The notes under the pieces: generated by a model
What the model saw: only the letters and a program-made list of their open reading frames with translations
The model's database searches: none
Told to the model about the DNA's origin: nothing
Translations under genes and position numbers: made by a program
In this document: positions 15,744-24,721 of the stretch, in pieces
Numbering within the stretch: position 1 is the first letter of the stretch
Layout: every line of letters begins with the position of its first letter
NCBI GenBank assembly: GCA_963728875.1
Contig: CAVSLJ010000004.1
Span: forward strand, 1 to 64,000
Length of the DNA stretch: 64,000 nucleotides
Direction: 5' to 3'
From: DASUPK01 sp963728875
GTDB taxonomy: Bacteria > Actinomycetota > Thermoleophilia > Solirubrobacterales > 70-9

Positions 15744-16611
15744 GGCCCTCGGCCGGCGCGCTCACCATCCGCACGCCGATCAGGGCGAACACCAGGCCGA
15801 CGACAGCGCCGATACTGAGCGGCTGACCGAGGATCGGAACTCCCGCGATCGCAGTGGTGGCCGGCACCAGATAGAGGAAGCTGGTCGCCTCGCCGCTCTT
15901 CTCGTTGCGAAGCAGCCAGAAGAAGAGCATCACGGCGCCGATCGAGAGGCCGAAGGTGAGCCAGGCGAGTGGGGCGAGCGCCTGAGCACTCAGGCTGAAC
16001 CCCTCGGTGAAGAACGCGAGGGGCGCGATCACGACGGTCGCCACCGCCAGCTGGATCGCGTTGGCGACGCGCGGGTCGACGCTCGCGCCGCTGGCGCGCT
16101 GCACGAGGGTTCCACCGACCAGCCCGGCCAGGCCGATCACCGCGAAGAGGAAGCCGAGCGCCGAACCGCTGCCGCTGAGTTCCTCGGCAACGGCCAGGAC
16201 GACTCCGCCGACGCCGATCGCCGATCCGAGCCACTGCACCGGCATGAGGTGCTCATCGAGCAGGAAGGTGGCGAGGACGGCGACGAGAAGAGGGCTCGAT
16301 CCAGCGAGCAGCGCGACCAGTCCGGCGGCGACACCGTGCTGGAGTGCGAGAAAGATCCCGACGAACTGCGCCGCCTGCAGGAGCAGGCCGACCACGACCA
16401 TCCGGCTGATCGCCCTCTTCTCGCGTGGCCATGGCGCGCGCAGGGCGAATGCGATCGCGGCCATCACCAGCATCGCCACCGACATGCGCCAGAAGAGGAT
16501 CGAGAGTCCGGATGCATGCCGCACGGCGAGCGTGCCCACGATGAACCCACTGCTCCAGACCGGCACCATCACCGCCTTGGCGAGTCGAAGCCTCGGTCGC
16601 TTGCTCATCAC
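15679..16611 (-). CDS. EamA/DMT-superfamily exporter
   Basis: 310 residues with ten predicted helices in two EamA repeats (about 13-145 and 160-290). Typical elements are P-V-W-S-S-G-F-I-V-G in helix 1, W-R-M near 42, L-A-G-S-S-P-L-L-V-A at the repeat-1 end, and L-V-P-A-T-T-A-I-A-G in repeat 2. These permeases export amino acids or other metabolites; substrate unknown. The last 65 bp lie antisense to the secreted protein gene's end; since the EamA core ends near residue 285, a shorter earlier protein is conceivable. Confidence 0.88.
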   Translation of the reverse strand: MMSKRPRLRLAKAVMVPVWSSGFIVGTLAVRHASGLSILFWRMSVAMLVMAAIAFALRAPWPREKRAISRMVVVGLLLQAAQFVGIFLALQHGVAAGLVALLAGSSPLLVAVLATFLLDEHLMPVQWLGSAIGVGGVVLAVAEELSGSGSALGFLFAVIGLAGLVGGTLVQRASGASVDPRVANAIQLAVATVVIAPLAFFTEGFSLSAQALAPLAWLTFGLSIGAVMLFFWLLRNEKSGEATSFLYLVPATTAIAGVPILGQPLSIGAVVGLVFALIGVRMVSAPAEGLSSGEWLRRFALPGRLNRGST

Positions 16612-16709
16612 TGGCCCTTTCTCACAGAGGTCGCTAACTAAACGTCAGCGACGGGCGGGCTGTGAGATGGCTTCGCCCTCCGCTCCGAAGTGGAGCGGCC
16701 TGGTGGCCG

Positions 16710-18047
16710 CTAGCCCCCGCGCGCTGCGGAGACGAGGTCCGGTGGCGGCACGATCGTCTGCTCGAGCTCGAACGTGGCGGCCGCCTTCTGCACGCTGATC
16801 GGGGCGGGCTGTGGATCCCCGCTGGGCGTGATCGCGAAGGAGCCGGTGATGCCGTCGGTGACCTTGGTCTGGAAGAGCTCGCCGATCGTGCCCGCGCGGG
16901 TCTTGCCCACCCTGATCGCGTTGAGCAGCACTTCGGCGGCCTGGCCGGCATATGGCGCGAAGACCTCGATGGGCTGATCGCCGACCTGGGAGCGAAGCTG
17001 GGCCACGAAATCCTTCCCCTGGCCGGTGAGGCCCTCCGGCACCTTGCCGGGGAGGCTGACGTACATGCCGGCCGAGGCTGGGCCGGCCTGGTCGATCGTG
17101 TTCTGCTGCGCGAAGCCGTCCGGCGCCAGCAGCTTCACCGCGCCGTCGTTGGGCCCGAGCACGGAGACCTTGTCCTTGACCAGCTGGGCGCCGTTCTCCT
17201 CGAGGATCGCGGCGAGAAAGACCGCATCCGCCCCGGCGGCCTTCGCCTGCTTCATCAGATCCGTATAGCTGCTCGCCTTCGGGTCGTAGTGCTCGACCCC
17301 GGCGATGCTCATCCCGAGCGACTTCGCCGCGCCCTCGAAGGTCCGGCCCTGTCCCTCGCTCGTCGGGTCGTCCGATGCGATCAGGATGAACGGCTTCCGG
17401 ATCCCCCGCTCGTCGGCGAAGCTCGCCATCCCGGCGCCCTGGACCGCGTCGTTCGGGACCACGCGGATGTAGTTGCGCCTGCCGGAGGGGAAATACACCT
17501 CCGGCTCGTCCGGCTTGCAGAGCGTCGGGCTGGGCTCCGTCAGGCAGACGAAGGTGTTCCCGGGCGAGACCATCGGGACGCCGCCGCCCGCGGCCTTGTT
17601 CAGGATCGGCATCTCGATCGTCGCGCAGCCGGAGTTGTACGTGCCGATCACGCCGATCACGTCGGGGTTCGCGGCGTACTTCTGGGCGTTGGTGCGACAG
17701 AGGTTCTCATCCCATTCGCCCGTGGAGGCGATCGAGTCGTCGCAGGCCTGGAACGCCACCTGGATGTCATTGCCCGCCTGCCATCCCTTGCGTGCCAGCT
17801 CCTGGATGATCGCGTCGTTCTGCTGCTTCGAGCGCTCGGCGGAATCCCCCTTCAGCGGCAGATCGGAGACGATCAGCTTGGCCGGGGTGCCGCTGCCGTG
17901 GTACTCGATGTTCCCGCAGTCGGCCTGGATGCCGTTGACGTCGCCGAGCTTGTCGCTGCTCCCACCGCCGTCTCCGCCGCAGGCGGCGAGCACGAGGCCA
18001 GCCGCGATCGCGGCGCAGGCGACCAGCGACGGGAGGAGGCGGGCCAC
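16710..18047 (-). CDS. periplasmic-binding lipoprotein, branched-chain amino acid type
   Basis: 445 residues from the GTG at 18047; a longer frame would overlap the upstream desaturase gene. Lipoprotein signal ends L-A-A-C-G-G, so it is lipid anchored. The body is a type I periplasmic binding protein (Peripla_BP_6): V-I-G-V-I-G-T-Y-N-S-G-C followed by P-M-V-S-P-G-N-T, and F-I-L-I-A-S-D-D-P-T-S-E-G-Q-G at the second lobe. Such proteins deliver branched-chain amino acids, amides or urea to ABC permeases. No permease genes are next to it, so it is an orphan. Start about 20 bp after the desaturase stop, same strand. Confidence 0.88.
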   Translation of the reverse strand: MARLLPSLVACAAIAAGLVLAACGGDGGGSSDKLGDVNGIQADCGNIEYHGSGTPAKLIVSDLPLKGDSAERSKQQNDAIIQELARKGWQAGNDIQVAFQACDDSIASTGEWDENLCRTNAQKYAANPDVIGVIGTYNSGCATIEMPILNKAAGGGVPMVSPGNTFVCLTEPSPTLCKPDEPEVYFPSGRRNYIRVVPNDAVQGAGMASFADERGIRKPFILIASDDPTSEGQGRTFEGAAKSLGMSIAGVEHYDPKASSYTDLMKQAKAAGADAVFLAAILEENGAQLVKDKVSVLGPNDGAVKLLAPDGFAQQNTIDQAGPASAGMYVSLPGKVPEGLTGQGKDFVAQLRSQVGDQPIEVFAPYAGQAAEVLLNAIRVGKTRAGTIGELFQTKVTDGITGSFAITPSGDPQPAPISVQKAAATFELEQTIVPPPDLVSAARGG

Positions 18048-18066
18048 GGCGCGTGACCCTATTGGC

Positions 18067-19074
18067 TCAGGCGGCTGCCTTGGCGGCCTGTCGCTCCGGA
18101 GCGATCCGGACGACATCCCAGGCGAGGCCGAGCTTCTCGAGCGACCAGATCACGGCGGCCGAGGGATCGATCTGCCGCTTCTTCATCCCGTGGACGGCCG
18201 AGGTCGGGAAGGCGTGGTGGCTGTTGTGCCAGGCCTCGCCGAAGGTCGGGATCGCCAGCCAGGCCAGGTTCCGCGACTCGTCCGTCGTCTCGAAGTCCCG
18301 CTTGCCGAACATGTGGCAGAGCGAGTTGATCGAGTACGTGACGTGGTGGAGGACGAAGATCCGCACCGCACCGCCCCAGAGCAGCCCGGTGACGCCGGCC
18401 ATCGCGGTGCCGCCGATGGCGACGCCGAGCCCGAACGGCACTGCGAGCCCGACCAGCGCCCAGAGCACGAAGGTGCGGTCGATGAAGCGCGCCACCGGAT
18501 CCTTCATCAGGTCCGGCGCGAAGCGGGTCTTGGAGCCGCGCTGGGTGTGAATGAAGAGCCAGCCGAGGTGAGCGTGGAAGAAGCCCTTGAACTGGGCCAG
18601 GACGCCCTCACCGTGCCCGACGTGCGGGCTGTGCGGATCGCCCTCCTGGTCCGAGAAGGCGTGGTGCTTGCGGTGGTCGGCGACCCAGGAGATCATCGGC
18701 CCCTCGATCGCGGCCGAGCCGAGAGCGCCGATCACGGCGCGCACCATCGGGCCGGTCTTGAAGCTGCGGTGGGTGAAGAGCCGGTGGAAGCCGACGGTGA
18801 TCCCAAGCCCGGTCGGGATGTAGATCAGCGCGAATACCACCAGGTCGCTCCAGCGCAGCCAGCTTCCCGCCAGCTGCCAGACGACGAAGCCCAGCATCAG
18901 GAACGGAATCACGGTGAGCAGCCCCGTGATGATCCGGTCGCGGGTTTCGTGCGCGACCGGCTGGATCGCGTCAGCGAGGGGTTGCGGCTTGCGGGGACTC
19001 GCCTCAGCGGGTGAAAGCTGAGTCGAGGTCGACGAGCCGGTAGGGGGCGCTGTCAATCCGGCAACGTCCGACAT
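18067..19074 (-). CDS. acyl-CoA-type fatty acid desaturase
   Basis: 335 residues. Four membrane helices and the three His boxes of integral-membrane di-iron desaturases: H-R-L-F-T-H (97-102), H-R-K-H-H (134-138) and H-N-S-H-H (about 284-288). The layout matches the OLE1/delta-9 acyl-CoA desaturase family, which introduces a double bond with O2 and an electron donor. It is divergent from the cyclopropane synthase gene, so the unsaturated product is a plausible substrate source for that enzyme. The first 40 residues are a polar extension. Confidence 0.93.
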   Translation of the reverse strand: MSDVAGLTAPPTGSSTSTQLSPAEASPRKPQPLADAIQPVAHETRDRIITGLLTVIPFLMLGFVVWQLAGSWLRWSDLVVFALIYIPTGLGITVGFHRLFTHRSFKTGPMVRAVIGALGSAAIEGPMISWVADHRKHHAFSDQEGDPHSPHVGHGEGVLAQFKGFFHAHLGWLFIHTQRGSKTRFAPDLMKDPVARFIDRTFVLWALVGLAVPFGLGVAIGGTAMAGVTGLLWGGAVRIFVLHHVTYSINSLCHMFGKRDFETTDESRNLAWLAIPTFGEAWHNSHHAFPTSAVHGMKKRQIDPSAAVIWSLEKLGLAWDVVRIAPERQAAKAAA

Positions 19075-19232
19075 GTGACTCTCCTTTAGTTGGTCCTGAC
19101 CGAGTCAATCCGACTCTCGTCGTCGCGACTCGAGTCCCGGGCAACGGACCCTAGCGACAATTCCTTTGCATGTGGTGACTGATTCGGCCTCCCTAACAAA
19201 CCGTGAATCTCCACCCTCGCTAGGGTCGGTAC

Positions 19233-20462
19233 ATGCCGACTGAGCCCCTGGTCAAGGAGATCGAGCGCGCCTTCCCCGAGCGCCCCTTCACGATCGAGCT
19301 CTGGGACGGATCCGAGGTCCCGGCCACCAACGGCGGCGGCCCGACCTTCAGGGCCCGCTCCGAGGACGCACTCGCCTACGCGGTTGCGGCGCCCGGCCAG
19401 CTCGGCCTCGGCCGCGCCTACGTCGCCGGCGAGATCGAGATCGACGACATCGATGGAGTGATCGGCGTCCTCAACGAGTGGAAGCCGCCTCCTGTCGGCG
19501 CGGCGGCCAAGGCCCGGCTGATCGCGGCGGCGCTGCGCGCCGCCGGCGTGCGCCGTCCCCCTCCCCCACCGAAGGCCGAGATGCATCTCCGGGGCCGAAA
19601 GCACACCACCAAGCGCGACCGCGAGGCCGTCCGCCACCACTACGACGTCGGCAACGAGTTCTTCTCGCTCTTCCTCGACGACTCGATGACGTACTCCTGC
19701 GCCTTCTTCTCTCGGGTCCCGCCCCGCAGGGGATTTCGCCGCGAGCCGCCGACCCTCGCCGAGGCTCAGGACGCCAAGCTCGAGCTGGTCTGCACCAAGC
19801 TCGGCCTGGAACCGGGACAGCGAGTGCTCGACGTCGGCTGCGGCTGGGGCAGCTTCGTCATCCACGCCGCGCAGCGCCACGGCGTCGAGGCCGTGGGGAT
19901 CACGCTGTCGGAGAACCAGGCGGAGCTCGCGCGCAAGCGGGTCGCGGACGCGGGGCTCTCGGGCAAGGTCGAGATCCGCGTTCAGGACTACCGCGAGCTC
20001 GCCGGCGAGGACTTCGACGCCGTCGCCTCGATCGGGATGGTCGAGCACGTCGGCGAGTCCCAAATCGACGTCTACGCCGAGCAGCTCGCCTCGATGCTGC
20101 GACCCGGCGGGAGGCTGCTCAACCACGGCATCTCGCGACTGCGCCACGGGAACATCGAGGGCGGGGCGTTCTCGGAGCGCTACGTCTTCCCCGACGGCGA
20201 GACTACCCACGTCTCCCGGGTGATCCTCGCGCTGGAGCGCGCGGGCTTCATCTGCCGGCACGTCGAGGAGTTCGGCGCGGACTATGCGGAGACCCTGCGC
20301 CACTGGATCCGGAACCTCGACGACAACATCGAGCGGGCCGAGGAGCTCGCGGGCCCCGAGCGGCTCCGCGTCTGGCGCCTCTACCTGCGCGCGGCTCGGA
20401 ACGGCTTCGAGATCGACTTCACCTCGGTCTATCAGGTGCTCTGTCGATTGGGCGAGAGTTAG
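19233..20462 (+). CDS. cfa: cyclopropane-fatty-acyl-phospholipid synthase
   Basis: 409 residues. N-terminal SCP2-like lipid-binding part (about 15-85: A-Y-V-A-G-E-I-E-I-D-D-I) and C-terminal SAM methyltransferase. Class motifs are H-H-Y-D-V-G-N-E-F-F (about 135-144), M-T-Y-S-C, SAM loop V-L-D-V-G-C-G-W-G-S-F (198-208), and E-H-V-G with the family glutamate. A Pro/Arg insert (P-P-R-R-G-F-R-R-E-P-P) sits between Y-S-C-A-F-F and the T-L-A-E-A-Q helix. The enzyme adds a methylene from SAM to cis double bonds of membrane lipids. Divergent from the desaturase, 158 bp apart. Confidence 0.94.
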   Translation: MPTEPLVKEIERAFPERPFTIELWDGSEVPATNGGGPTFRARSEDALAYAVAAPGQLGLGRAYVAGEIEIDDIDGVIGVLNEWKPPPVGAAAKARLIAAALRAAGVRRPPPPPKAEMHLRGRKHTTKRDREAVRHHYDVGNEFFSLFLDDSMTYSCAFFSRVPPRRGFRREPPTLAEAQDAKLELVCTKLGLEPGQRVLDVGCGWGSFVIHAAQRHGVEAVGITLSENQAELARKRVADAGLSGKVEIRVQDYRELAGEDFDAVASIGMVEHVGESQIDVYAEQLASMLRPGGRLLNHGISRLRHGNIEGGAFSERYVFPDGETTHVSRVILALERAGFICRHVEEFGADYAETLRHWIRNLDDNIERAEELAGPERLRVWRLYLRAARNGFEIDFTSVYQVLCRLGES

Positions 20463-20624
20463 CACACATCGGGCGCAAACGGTCACGATTCGATCCCAGG
20501 TTCCGTCCGCCGGGCTGCTACCGTCCCGCGCGTTAGGCCGGTGTACCGGCACAAGGTGTGCGTAGCGCTCGCGTTGTTGCTTCTCAGCTTCCTCGCGTTC
20601 GCAGCACAGTTAAGAGGAGGCGAG

Positions 20625-20831
20625 ATGCCTACCGGAACCGTCAAGTGGTTCAGCAACGACAAGGGCTATGGGTTCATCACACCCGACGATGGCTCAAACG
20701 ACGTGTTCGTCCATTTCAGCTCGATCGAGGGGGACGGCTACCGTTCGCTCGAAGAGGGCGCGAAGGTCGAGTACGAGACCGAGGCCGGCCCCAAGGGCCC
20801 GGCTGCGACCGGCGTGAAGCAGGTCGCGTAG
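20625..20831 (+). CDS. cspA: cold-shock protein
   Basis: 68 residues from ATG (M P T G T V K W F) behind AGAGGAGGCGAG. RNP1 K-G-Y-G-F-I-T and RNP2 V-F-V-H-F motifs of the cold-shock domain are intact, with G-P-x-G-P near the end. Binds single-stranded RNA/DNA. The upstream 160 bp is a long leader, as for many csp genes; an in-frame upstream ATG at 20541 would add a hydrophobic stretch without a domain and is not believed. Confidence 0.96.
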   Translation: MPTGTVKWFSNDKGYGFITPDDGSNDVFVHFSSIEGDGYRSLEEGAKVEYETEAGPKGPAATGVKQVA

Positions 20832-20860
20832 GGAGCCCAAAGCTTCTGAACCGTTCGGAG

Positions 20861-20889
20861 AGCGGCCCCGCGAGGGGCCGCTTTCTTTT
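20861..20889 (+). terminator. intrinsic terminator after csp
   Basis: AGCGGCCCC-GCGA-GGGGCCGCT followed by TTCTTTTT. A second small hairpin AGGCCCG-CGT-CGGGCCT follows at about 20895-20911. Confidence 0.92.
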
Positions 20890-20957
20890 TGCGCAAGGCC
20901 CGCGTCGGGCCTGGGTAGGGTGCAACGGAACGGCCAATCACGGAAGGGGGAGCATCG

Positions 20958-21739
20958 ATGGGCTGGGAGCTCGAGGACGAGATGCCACCCGAAGCACCGG
21001 GCAAGTACTTCATGGCCCGGCTCCGCGGCTTCGACGTGGCCACGGTCGGGTCGATTCCCGAGGGGGCACCGCCGATGGCGATGTGGAACACATACTTCTG
21101 GGTCGACAGCGCCGACGAAGCCGCAGCCAAGGTTCGGGATGCCGGCGGAAGCGTCGTGATGGAGCCCTTCGACGTCATGGAAGCGGGCCGGATGGCGGTC
21201 GTGACCGATCCCGAGGGCGCCGCGTTCGGCCTGTGGCAGGCGAAGGGAAACAGGGGGGCGCAACTCGTCAACGACCCCGGCATGCTCAACCTGAACGCCC
21301 TCAACACCCGCGACGTCGAGGGCGCGAGGTCCTTTTACGGCTCGGTGTTCGGATGGGGAACGCTCGCCCTGTCCCCCGGGCCCTTGATGTGGACGCTCGC
21401 CGGCTTCGGCGACTTTCTCGAGCGCGATAACCCCGACCTCCGCAAGCAGATGGGGGGAGCGCACGCACCGGATGGGTTCGAGGACGTCGTCGCCACGATC
21501 ACTCCAATCGGTGACGACCAGCCGGACACGCCGCCGCACTGGAGCGTGATCTTCGCGGTCGACGACGCCGACGCCACGGCCGCGAAGGCCACCGAGCTCG
21601 GCGGAGCGGTGATCGTCTCGCCATTCGATGCCCGTGGGTCCGGATGACGGTGCTCGCCGACCCCCAGGGCGCGACGTTCATCGCGAGCAAGTTCGTGCCG
21701 GAGAACAGGGACCTCGGCGGCGACAACGACACGGGGTAG
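20958..21739 (+). pseudogene. VOC/glyoxalase protein, truncated and frameshifted
   Basis: Two-module vicinal-oxygen-chelate (glyoxalase/bleomycin-resistance-like) protein. It starts at G-W-E-L-E-D-E-M, which in relatives comes after about 30 residues carrying the first metal-ligand strand (P-G-x-P-x-W-V-D-L); those are absent and the upstream DNA is a terminator region. Module 2 (L-N-A-L-N-T-R-D-V-E-G-A-R-S-F-Y-G) is complete until about 21630, where one base is missing in GATGCCCGTGG. The other frame continues P-W-V-R-M-T-V-L-A-D-P-Q-G-A to TAG at 21739. Probably non-functional, although the 5' part has its own GGGGGAGC ribosome site. Confidence 0.8.
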
Positions 21740-21752
21740 GACTGACCCGCAG

Positions 21753-22427
21753 GTGGCCACCTTCTGCCTGATCCACGGCGCCTGGCACGAGCCCTCCTGC
21801 TGGGATGAGCTGACTCCGCGGCTGAAGGAGCGCGGCAACCAGGTCGTGGTGCCCGACCTGCCGTTGCAGGATCCCGAGGCGGGGTTCGACCAGCGCATCC
21901 GGCCGGCCCTGGACGCGATCGACGGCGTTGACGGCCCCCTGGTCATCGTCGGGCACTCTCAGGGCACCGCGTACTCGGCGCTCATCGCGGCCGCGAGGCC
22001 CGATGCCCTGCTCGTCCACCTCTGCCCGAGGCTCGGCGGATTCGAGCCGCCACCGGGCGCGCCGGAGATGTTCCGCCAAGGCATCCCGTTTCCAGAGACT
22101 CGCCCGGACGGCCTCAGTATCTGGGATCAGGAGGTCGCGATCCAGGCGCTGTACGGGCGCGTGCCCCCGCCGCGCGCCGGCATGCTGGCGGGGCGCCTCC
22201 GGCCAACGGCAATGCCGGAGGAGGAGTTCCCTCTCGACGGCCCTCCCGACAATCGGGCCGTGCTCATCTACGCCGCCGAGGACGAGCTCTTCGAGCCGGC
22301 GTGGGAGAGGTTCATGGCGGGCGAGGTGCTCGGCGTCGAGCCGATCGAGATCCCCGGCGGACACTTCCCGATGGCCGAGGACCCGGAGGCCCTCGCCGAG
22401 CTCCTCGACCGGGTGGCCGCGGGTTAG
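21753..22427 (+). CDS. alpha/beta hydrolase (esterase-like)
   Basis: 224 residues, GTG start 13 bp after the VOC remnant. Opening F-C-L-I-H-G-A-W-H-E-P-S-C-W is the form seen in plant-like salicylate esterases and bacterial EstC-like hydrolases. Nucleophile G-H-S-Q-G-T near residue 70, acid around A-A-E-D-E (about 173), and His in P-G-G-H-F-P-M (about 206). Likely cleaves a small ester; substrate unknown. Cytoplasmic, with no signal. Confidence 0.88.
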   Translation: MATFCLIHGAWHEPSCWDELTPRLKERGNQVVVPDLPLQDPEAGFDQRIRPALDAIDGVDGPLVIVGHSQGTAYSALIAAARPDALLVHLCPRLGGFEPPPGAPEMFRQGIPFPETRPDGLSIWDQEVAIQALYGRVPPPRAGMLAGRLRPTAMPEEEFPLDGPPDNRAVLIYAAEDELFEPAWERFMAGEVLGVEPIEIPGGHFPMAEDPEALAELLDRVAAG

Positions 22428-22499
22428 GGGTTCTTCGAACCTGCGCGGACCTCGGCTCCGTCGACCTGCCCGGCGCCGAGGCCCGCGCGGCTCAGACCG

Positions 22500-23120
22500 C
22501 TACGCCGTGGCCGCCGCCGGCTGGCCGCTGCGGCGATAGATCAGGATCGCGACTATCACCGCCCAGAGGAGCACTACGAAGAATCCGAAGAACCCGACGG
22601 GCGTGAAGGCCACGATCCCGATCACGACCATCACCCAACCGAGCCACTTGGGCAGAGCGCCGGAGGCGATGATCGCCAGCCCAATGGAGAGCGCAAAAAC
22701 GACCAACCCGATTTCGAACGGGAAGAAGAAATCGTTATTCAGCACGTTGAGTGCCTGAGCGGCCTGCGGGGTGATGTCGTGCCTGGCGTCGATCAGGGCA
22801 ACGTCCAGGCTCGTGAAGATCGCGCCGCCCACCGCAATCAGGATGCCTCCTGCGAACGCGGCCAGCGAGAGCCCGTCCGCACCTTCCTTGTCCTTGAAGA
22901 AGCTCCTCAATGAGGTGATGAAAAAGAGGAAGAAGACCACGCCGACCCCGCCGGTGAGATCGCCGATCAGGTGGGCCGAGTGATGATCGCTGTAGTGGTT
23001 GATGACCTGGGCCCCGGTGTCGTGAACGCCGGGGGTGGTCGGGGTGGCGAAGGTCACCACGAGCAGTGCTGCAAAGACGATTCCGCTCAAGGGCGCAAGG
23101 CGCCTCAACGAACTGGGCAT
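22500..23120 (-). CDS. six-helix membrane protein
   Basis: 206 residues with about six predicted helices (10-25, 55-72, 86-104, 128-148, 153-170, 173-192) and an extracytoplasmic loop after helix 1 rich in His/Asp (Y-S-D-H-H-S-A-H). It resembles the DUF4386-like family of uncharacterised actinobacterial integral membrane proteins. No catalytic motif stands out. Single gene; ATG with CTCTCC/GGAGAG ribosome site upstream on the minus strand. Confidence 0.75.
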   Translation of the reverse strand: MPSSLRRLAPLSGIVFAALLVVTFATPTTPGVHDTGAQVINHYSDHHSAHLIGDLTGGVGVVFFLFFITSLRSFFKDKEGADGLSLAAFAGGILIAVGGAIFTSLDVALIDARHDITPQAAQALNVLNNDFFFPFEIGLVVFALSIGLAIIASGALPKWLGWVMVVIGIVAFTPVGFFGFFVVLLWAVIVAILIYRRSGQPAAATA

Positions 23121-23253
23121 TCGAGTCTCTCCTTAGGTATTTGTGCCCCAGGCGTGCCCCCAGCATGCGCCCCTCAACCAGCCACGCCGCGGTAACCCTA
23201 TGCGGGCCGGCGGCCAATGTGCATCCGTAGAAATTCCCGAAACGAACGGCGTG

Positions 23254-24246
23254 CTAGCGGTGCGTCACGCCTTCCTGGACGAAGTTCGCCAGCCGCGGTC
23301 CGGTGACGGTGACGCCGTCTAGCGCCTCGTCGATCGCGTCGAGGGTGTCCTGGGAAAGCTTGACTCCAGAGGCCTTCACGTTGTCGAAGACCTGCTCGGG
23401 CCGAGAGGCGCCGATGATGGTCGACGCGACGTTCTCCTGGCGGAGCACCCAGGCCAGCGCCAGCTGAGCCATCGTCAGCCCGGCGTCCTCTGCGATCGGC
23501 GTGAGGTCCTGGACGGCATCGAGCAGCTCGTCGGACTGGAAGCGGCCCATCGCCCAGTTCATGGACTCCGAGGCCGCCCGCGAGTCCTCCGGCGGCGGCT
23601 CACCCGGCCGGTACTTCCCGGTCAGCACCCCCTGGGCGAGTGGCGACCAGACGACCTGCGAGATGTCGTCCTCCTCGCAGAAGGGGATCAGCTCGGCCTC
23701 GGGGGCGCGCCAGATCATCGAGTACTGCGGCTGGGAGGAGACGAACTTCTTCGTGTTGGGAACCTCGAGCCCCGCCCGGATCTGCTCCACGGTCCACTCG
23801 CTGAAGCCGATTTCGCGAGCCTTGCCGGCCTCGCAGACCTCGGTCAGCGCCTCCATCGTCTCCTCGATGGGCGTCTCGGGATCGGGGCGGTGGCACTGGT
23901 AGAGGTCCACGTAGTCGGTCTGGAGCCGTTCCAGCGATGCGTCGATCTGTTTGTGGATCTGCTCGCGCGAGAGGCCGCTGTCGGTGTCCGACATCGGGAA
24001 GAAGACCTTGGTGGCGAGGACGTAGTCGGAGCGCGTGAAGCCCTTGAGCACCTCGCCCCAGGCCGTCTCGGCGGCGCCGCTGCCGTAGACGTTGGCGGTG
24101 TCGAAGAAGTTGATGCCGGCATCGAAGGCCGCCTTGGTGCAGGCCTCGGTCCGGTCGCGCTCCACCCCCGCTCCGTAGGTGAGCCAGGAGCCGAGCGAGA
24201 CCTCCGAAACCTTGAGGTTCGAGTCGCCGAGCTTGCGGAACTCCAC
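23254..24246 (-). CDS. aldo/keto reductase (Kv-beta-like)
   Basis: 330 residues, a complete (beta/alpha)8 AKR. Catalytic tetrad is visible: D and Y in F-D-T-A-N-V-Y-G (about 49-55), K in L-A-T-K-V-F (about 80), H in Y-Q-C-H-R (about 119). The cofactor end S-P-L-A-Q-G-V-L-T-G-K-Y and I-I-G-A-S-R-P-E-Q are standard for NADPH binding. Overall pattern is closest to the YghZ/Kv-beta branch that reduces aldehydes such as methylglyoxal. Stand-alone. Confidence 0.93.
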   Translation of the reverse strand: MEFRKLGDSNLKVSEVSLGSWLTYGAGVERDRTEACTKAAFDAGINFFDTANVYGSGAAETAWGEVLKGFTRSDYVLATKVFFPMSDTDSGLSREQIHKQIDASLERLQTDYVDLYQCHRPDPETPIEETMEALTEVCEAGKAREIGFSEWTVEQIRAGLEVPNTKKFVSSQPQYSMIWRAPEAELIPFCEEDDISQVVWSPLAQGVLTGKYRPGEPPPEDSRAASESMNWAMGRFQSDELLDAVQDLTPIAEDAGLTMAQLALAWVLRQENVASTIIGASRPEQVFDNVKASGVKLSQDTLDAIDEALDGVTVTGPRLANFVQEGVTHR

Positions 24247-24445
24247 GGAGCCACCCTACCCAGGCGCGTGCGTCGGCAAGCGTCGGCGATGTCTATTTCG
24301 GCCGGTTTCCGGGCAAGATCCGGGGGCTAGGGGGAATGCACAGCAAGGAGGCTGCGCCCGGCGGTCTAGGTGCCGTCGGGCCGCCTTCTTAGGCGTGCTC
24401 CCGCCCAGCTTCTCGACCCTGACGAGGCGTCCAGCAGGGCTCAGG

Positions 24446-24670
24446 ATGGGGCTTTCTCGTGCCGATAGGGACGGGGTGAGACAGCACTGCACACAGTGCC
24501 TGACCGAGGTCTACACCAACGGCCGCCTGACGCCCGCCGGCGAGACGCTCTGCGAGCCCTGCTACTCCGCTCTCTGGGGCCCGGCCACGACCGACGAGTT
24601 CCGCGGCATGGTCGCCCTTCACATGGGCCAGGCGATGCCGGGCCGGATTGCCCCGCGGCTGGCTCGCTGA
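24446..24670 (+). CDS. small zinc-ribbon protein
   Basis: About 74 residues (ATG 24446; GTG 24476 is an alternative giving 64). C-T-Q-C ... C-E-P-C forms a four-cysteine ribbon 22 residues apart (H-C-T-Q-C-L-T-E-V-Y then L-C-E-P-C-Y-S-A-L-W). The rest is a short helix ending in Arg. Zinc binding is inferred. No partner identified; it precedes a basic hypothetical gene by 51 bp on the same strand. Confidence 0.65.
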   Translation: MGLSRADRDGVRQHCTQCLTEVYTNGRLTPAGETLCEPCYSALWGPATTDEFRGMVALHMGQAMPGRIAPRLAR

Positions 24671-24721
24671 GCTGGTCGCGTTCCGAGGGGAGAGGTTCCG
24701 CCGCCGCCCCCTTAGGGAGCA

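Noticed and set aside
20541..20624. Extended N-terminus of the cold-shock protein with a hydrophobic segment
   Set aside because: Strong ribosome site and family start are at 20625; the extension lies in the leader.
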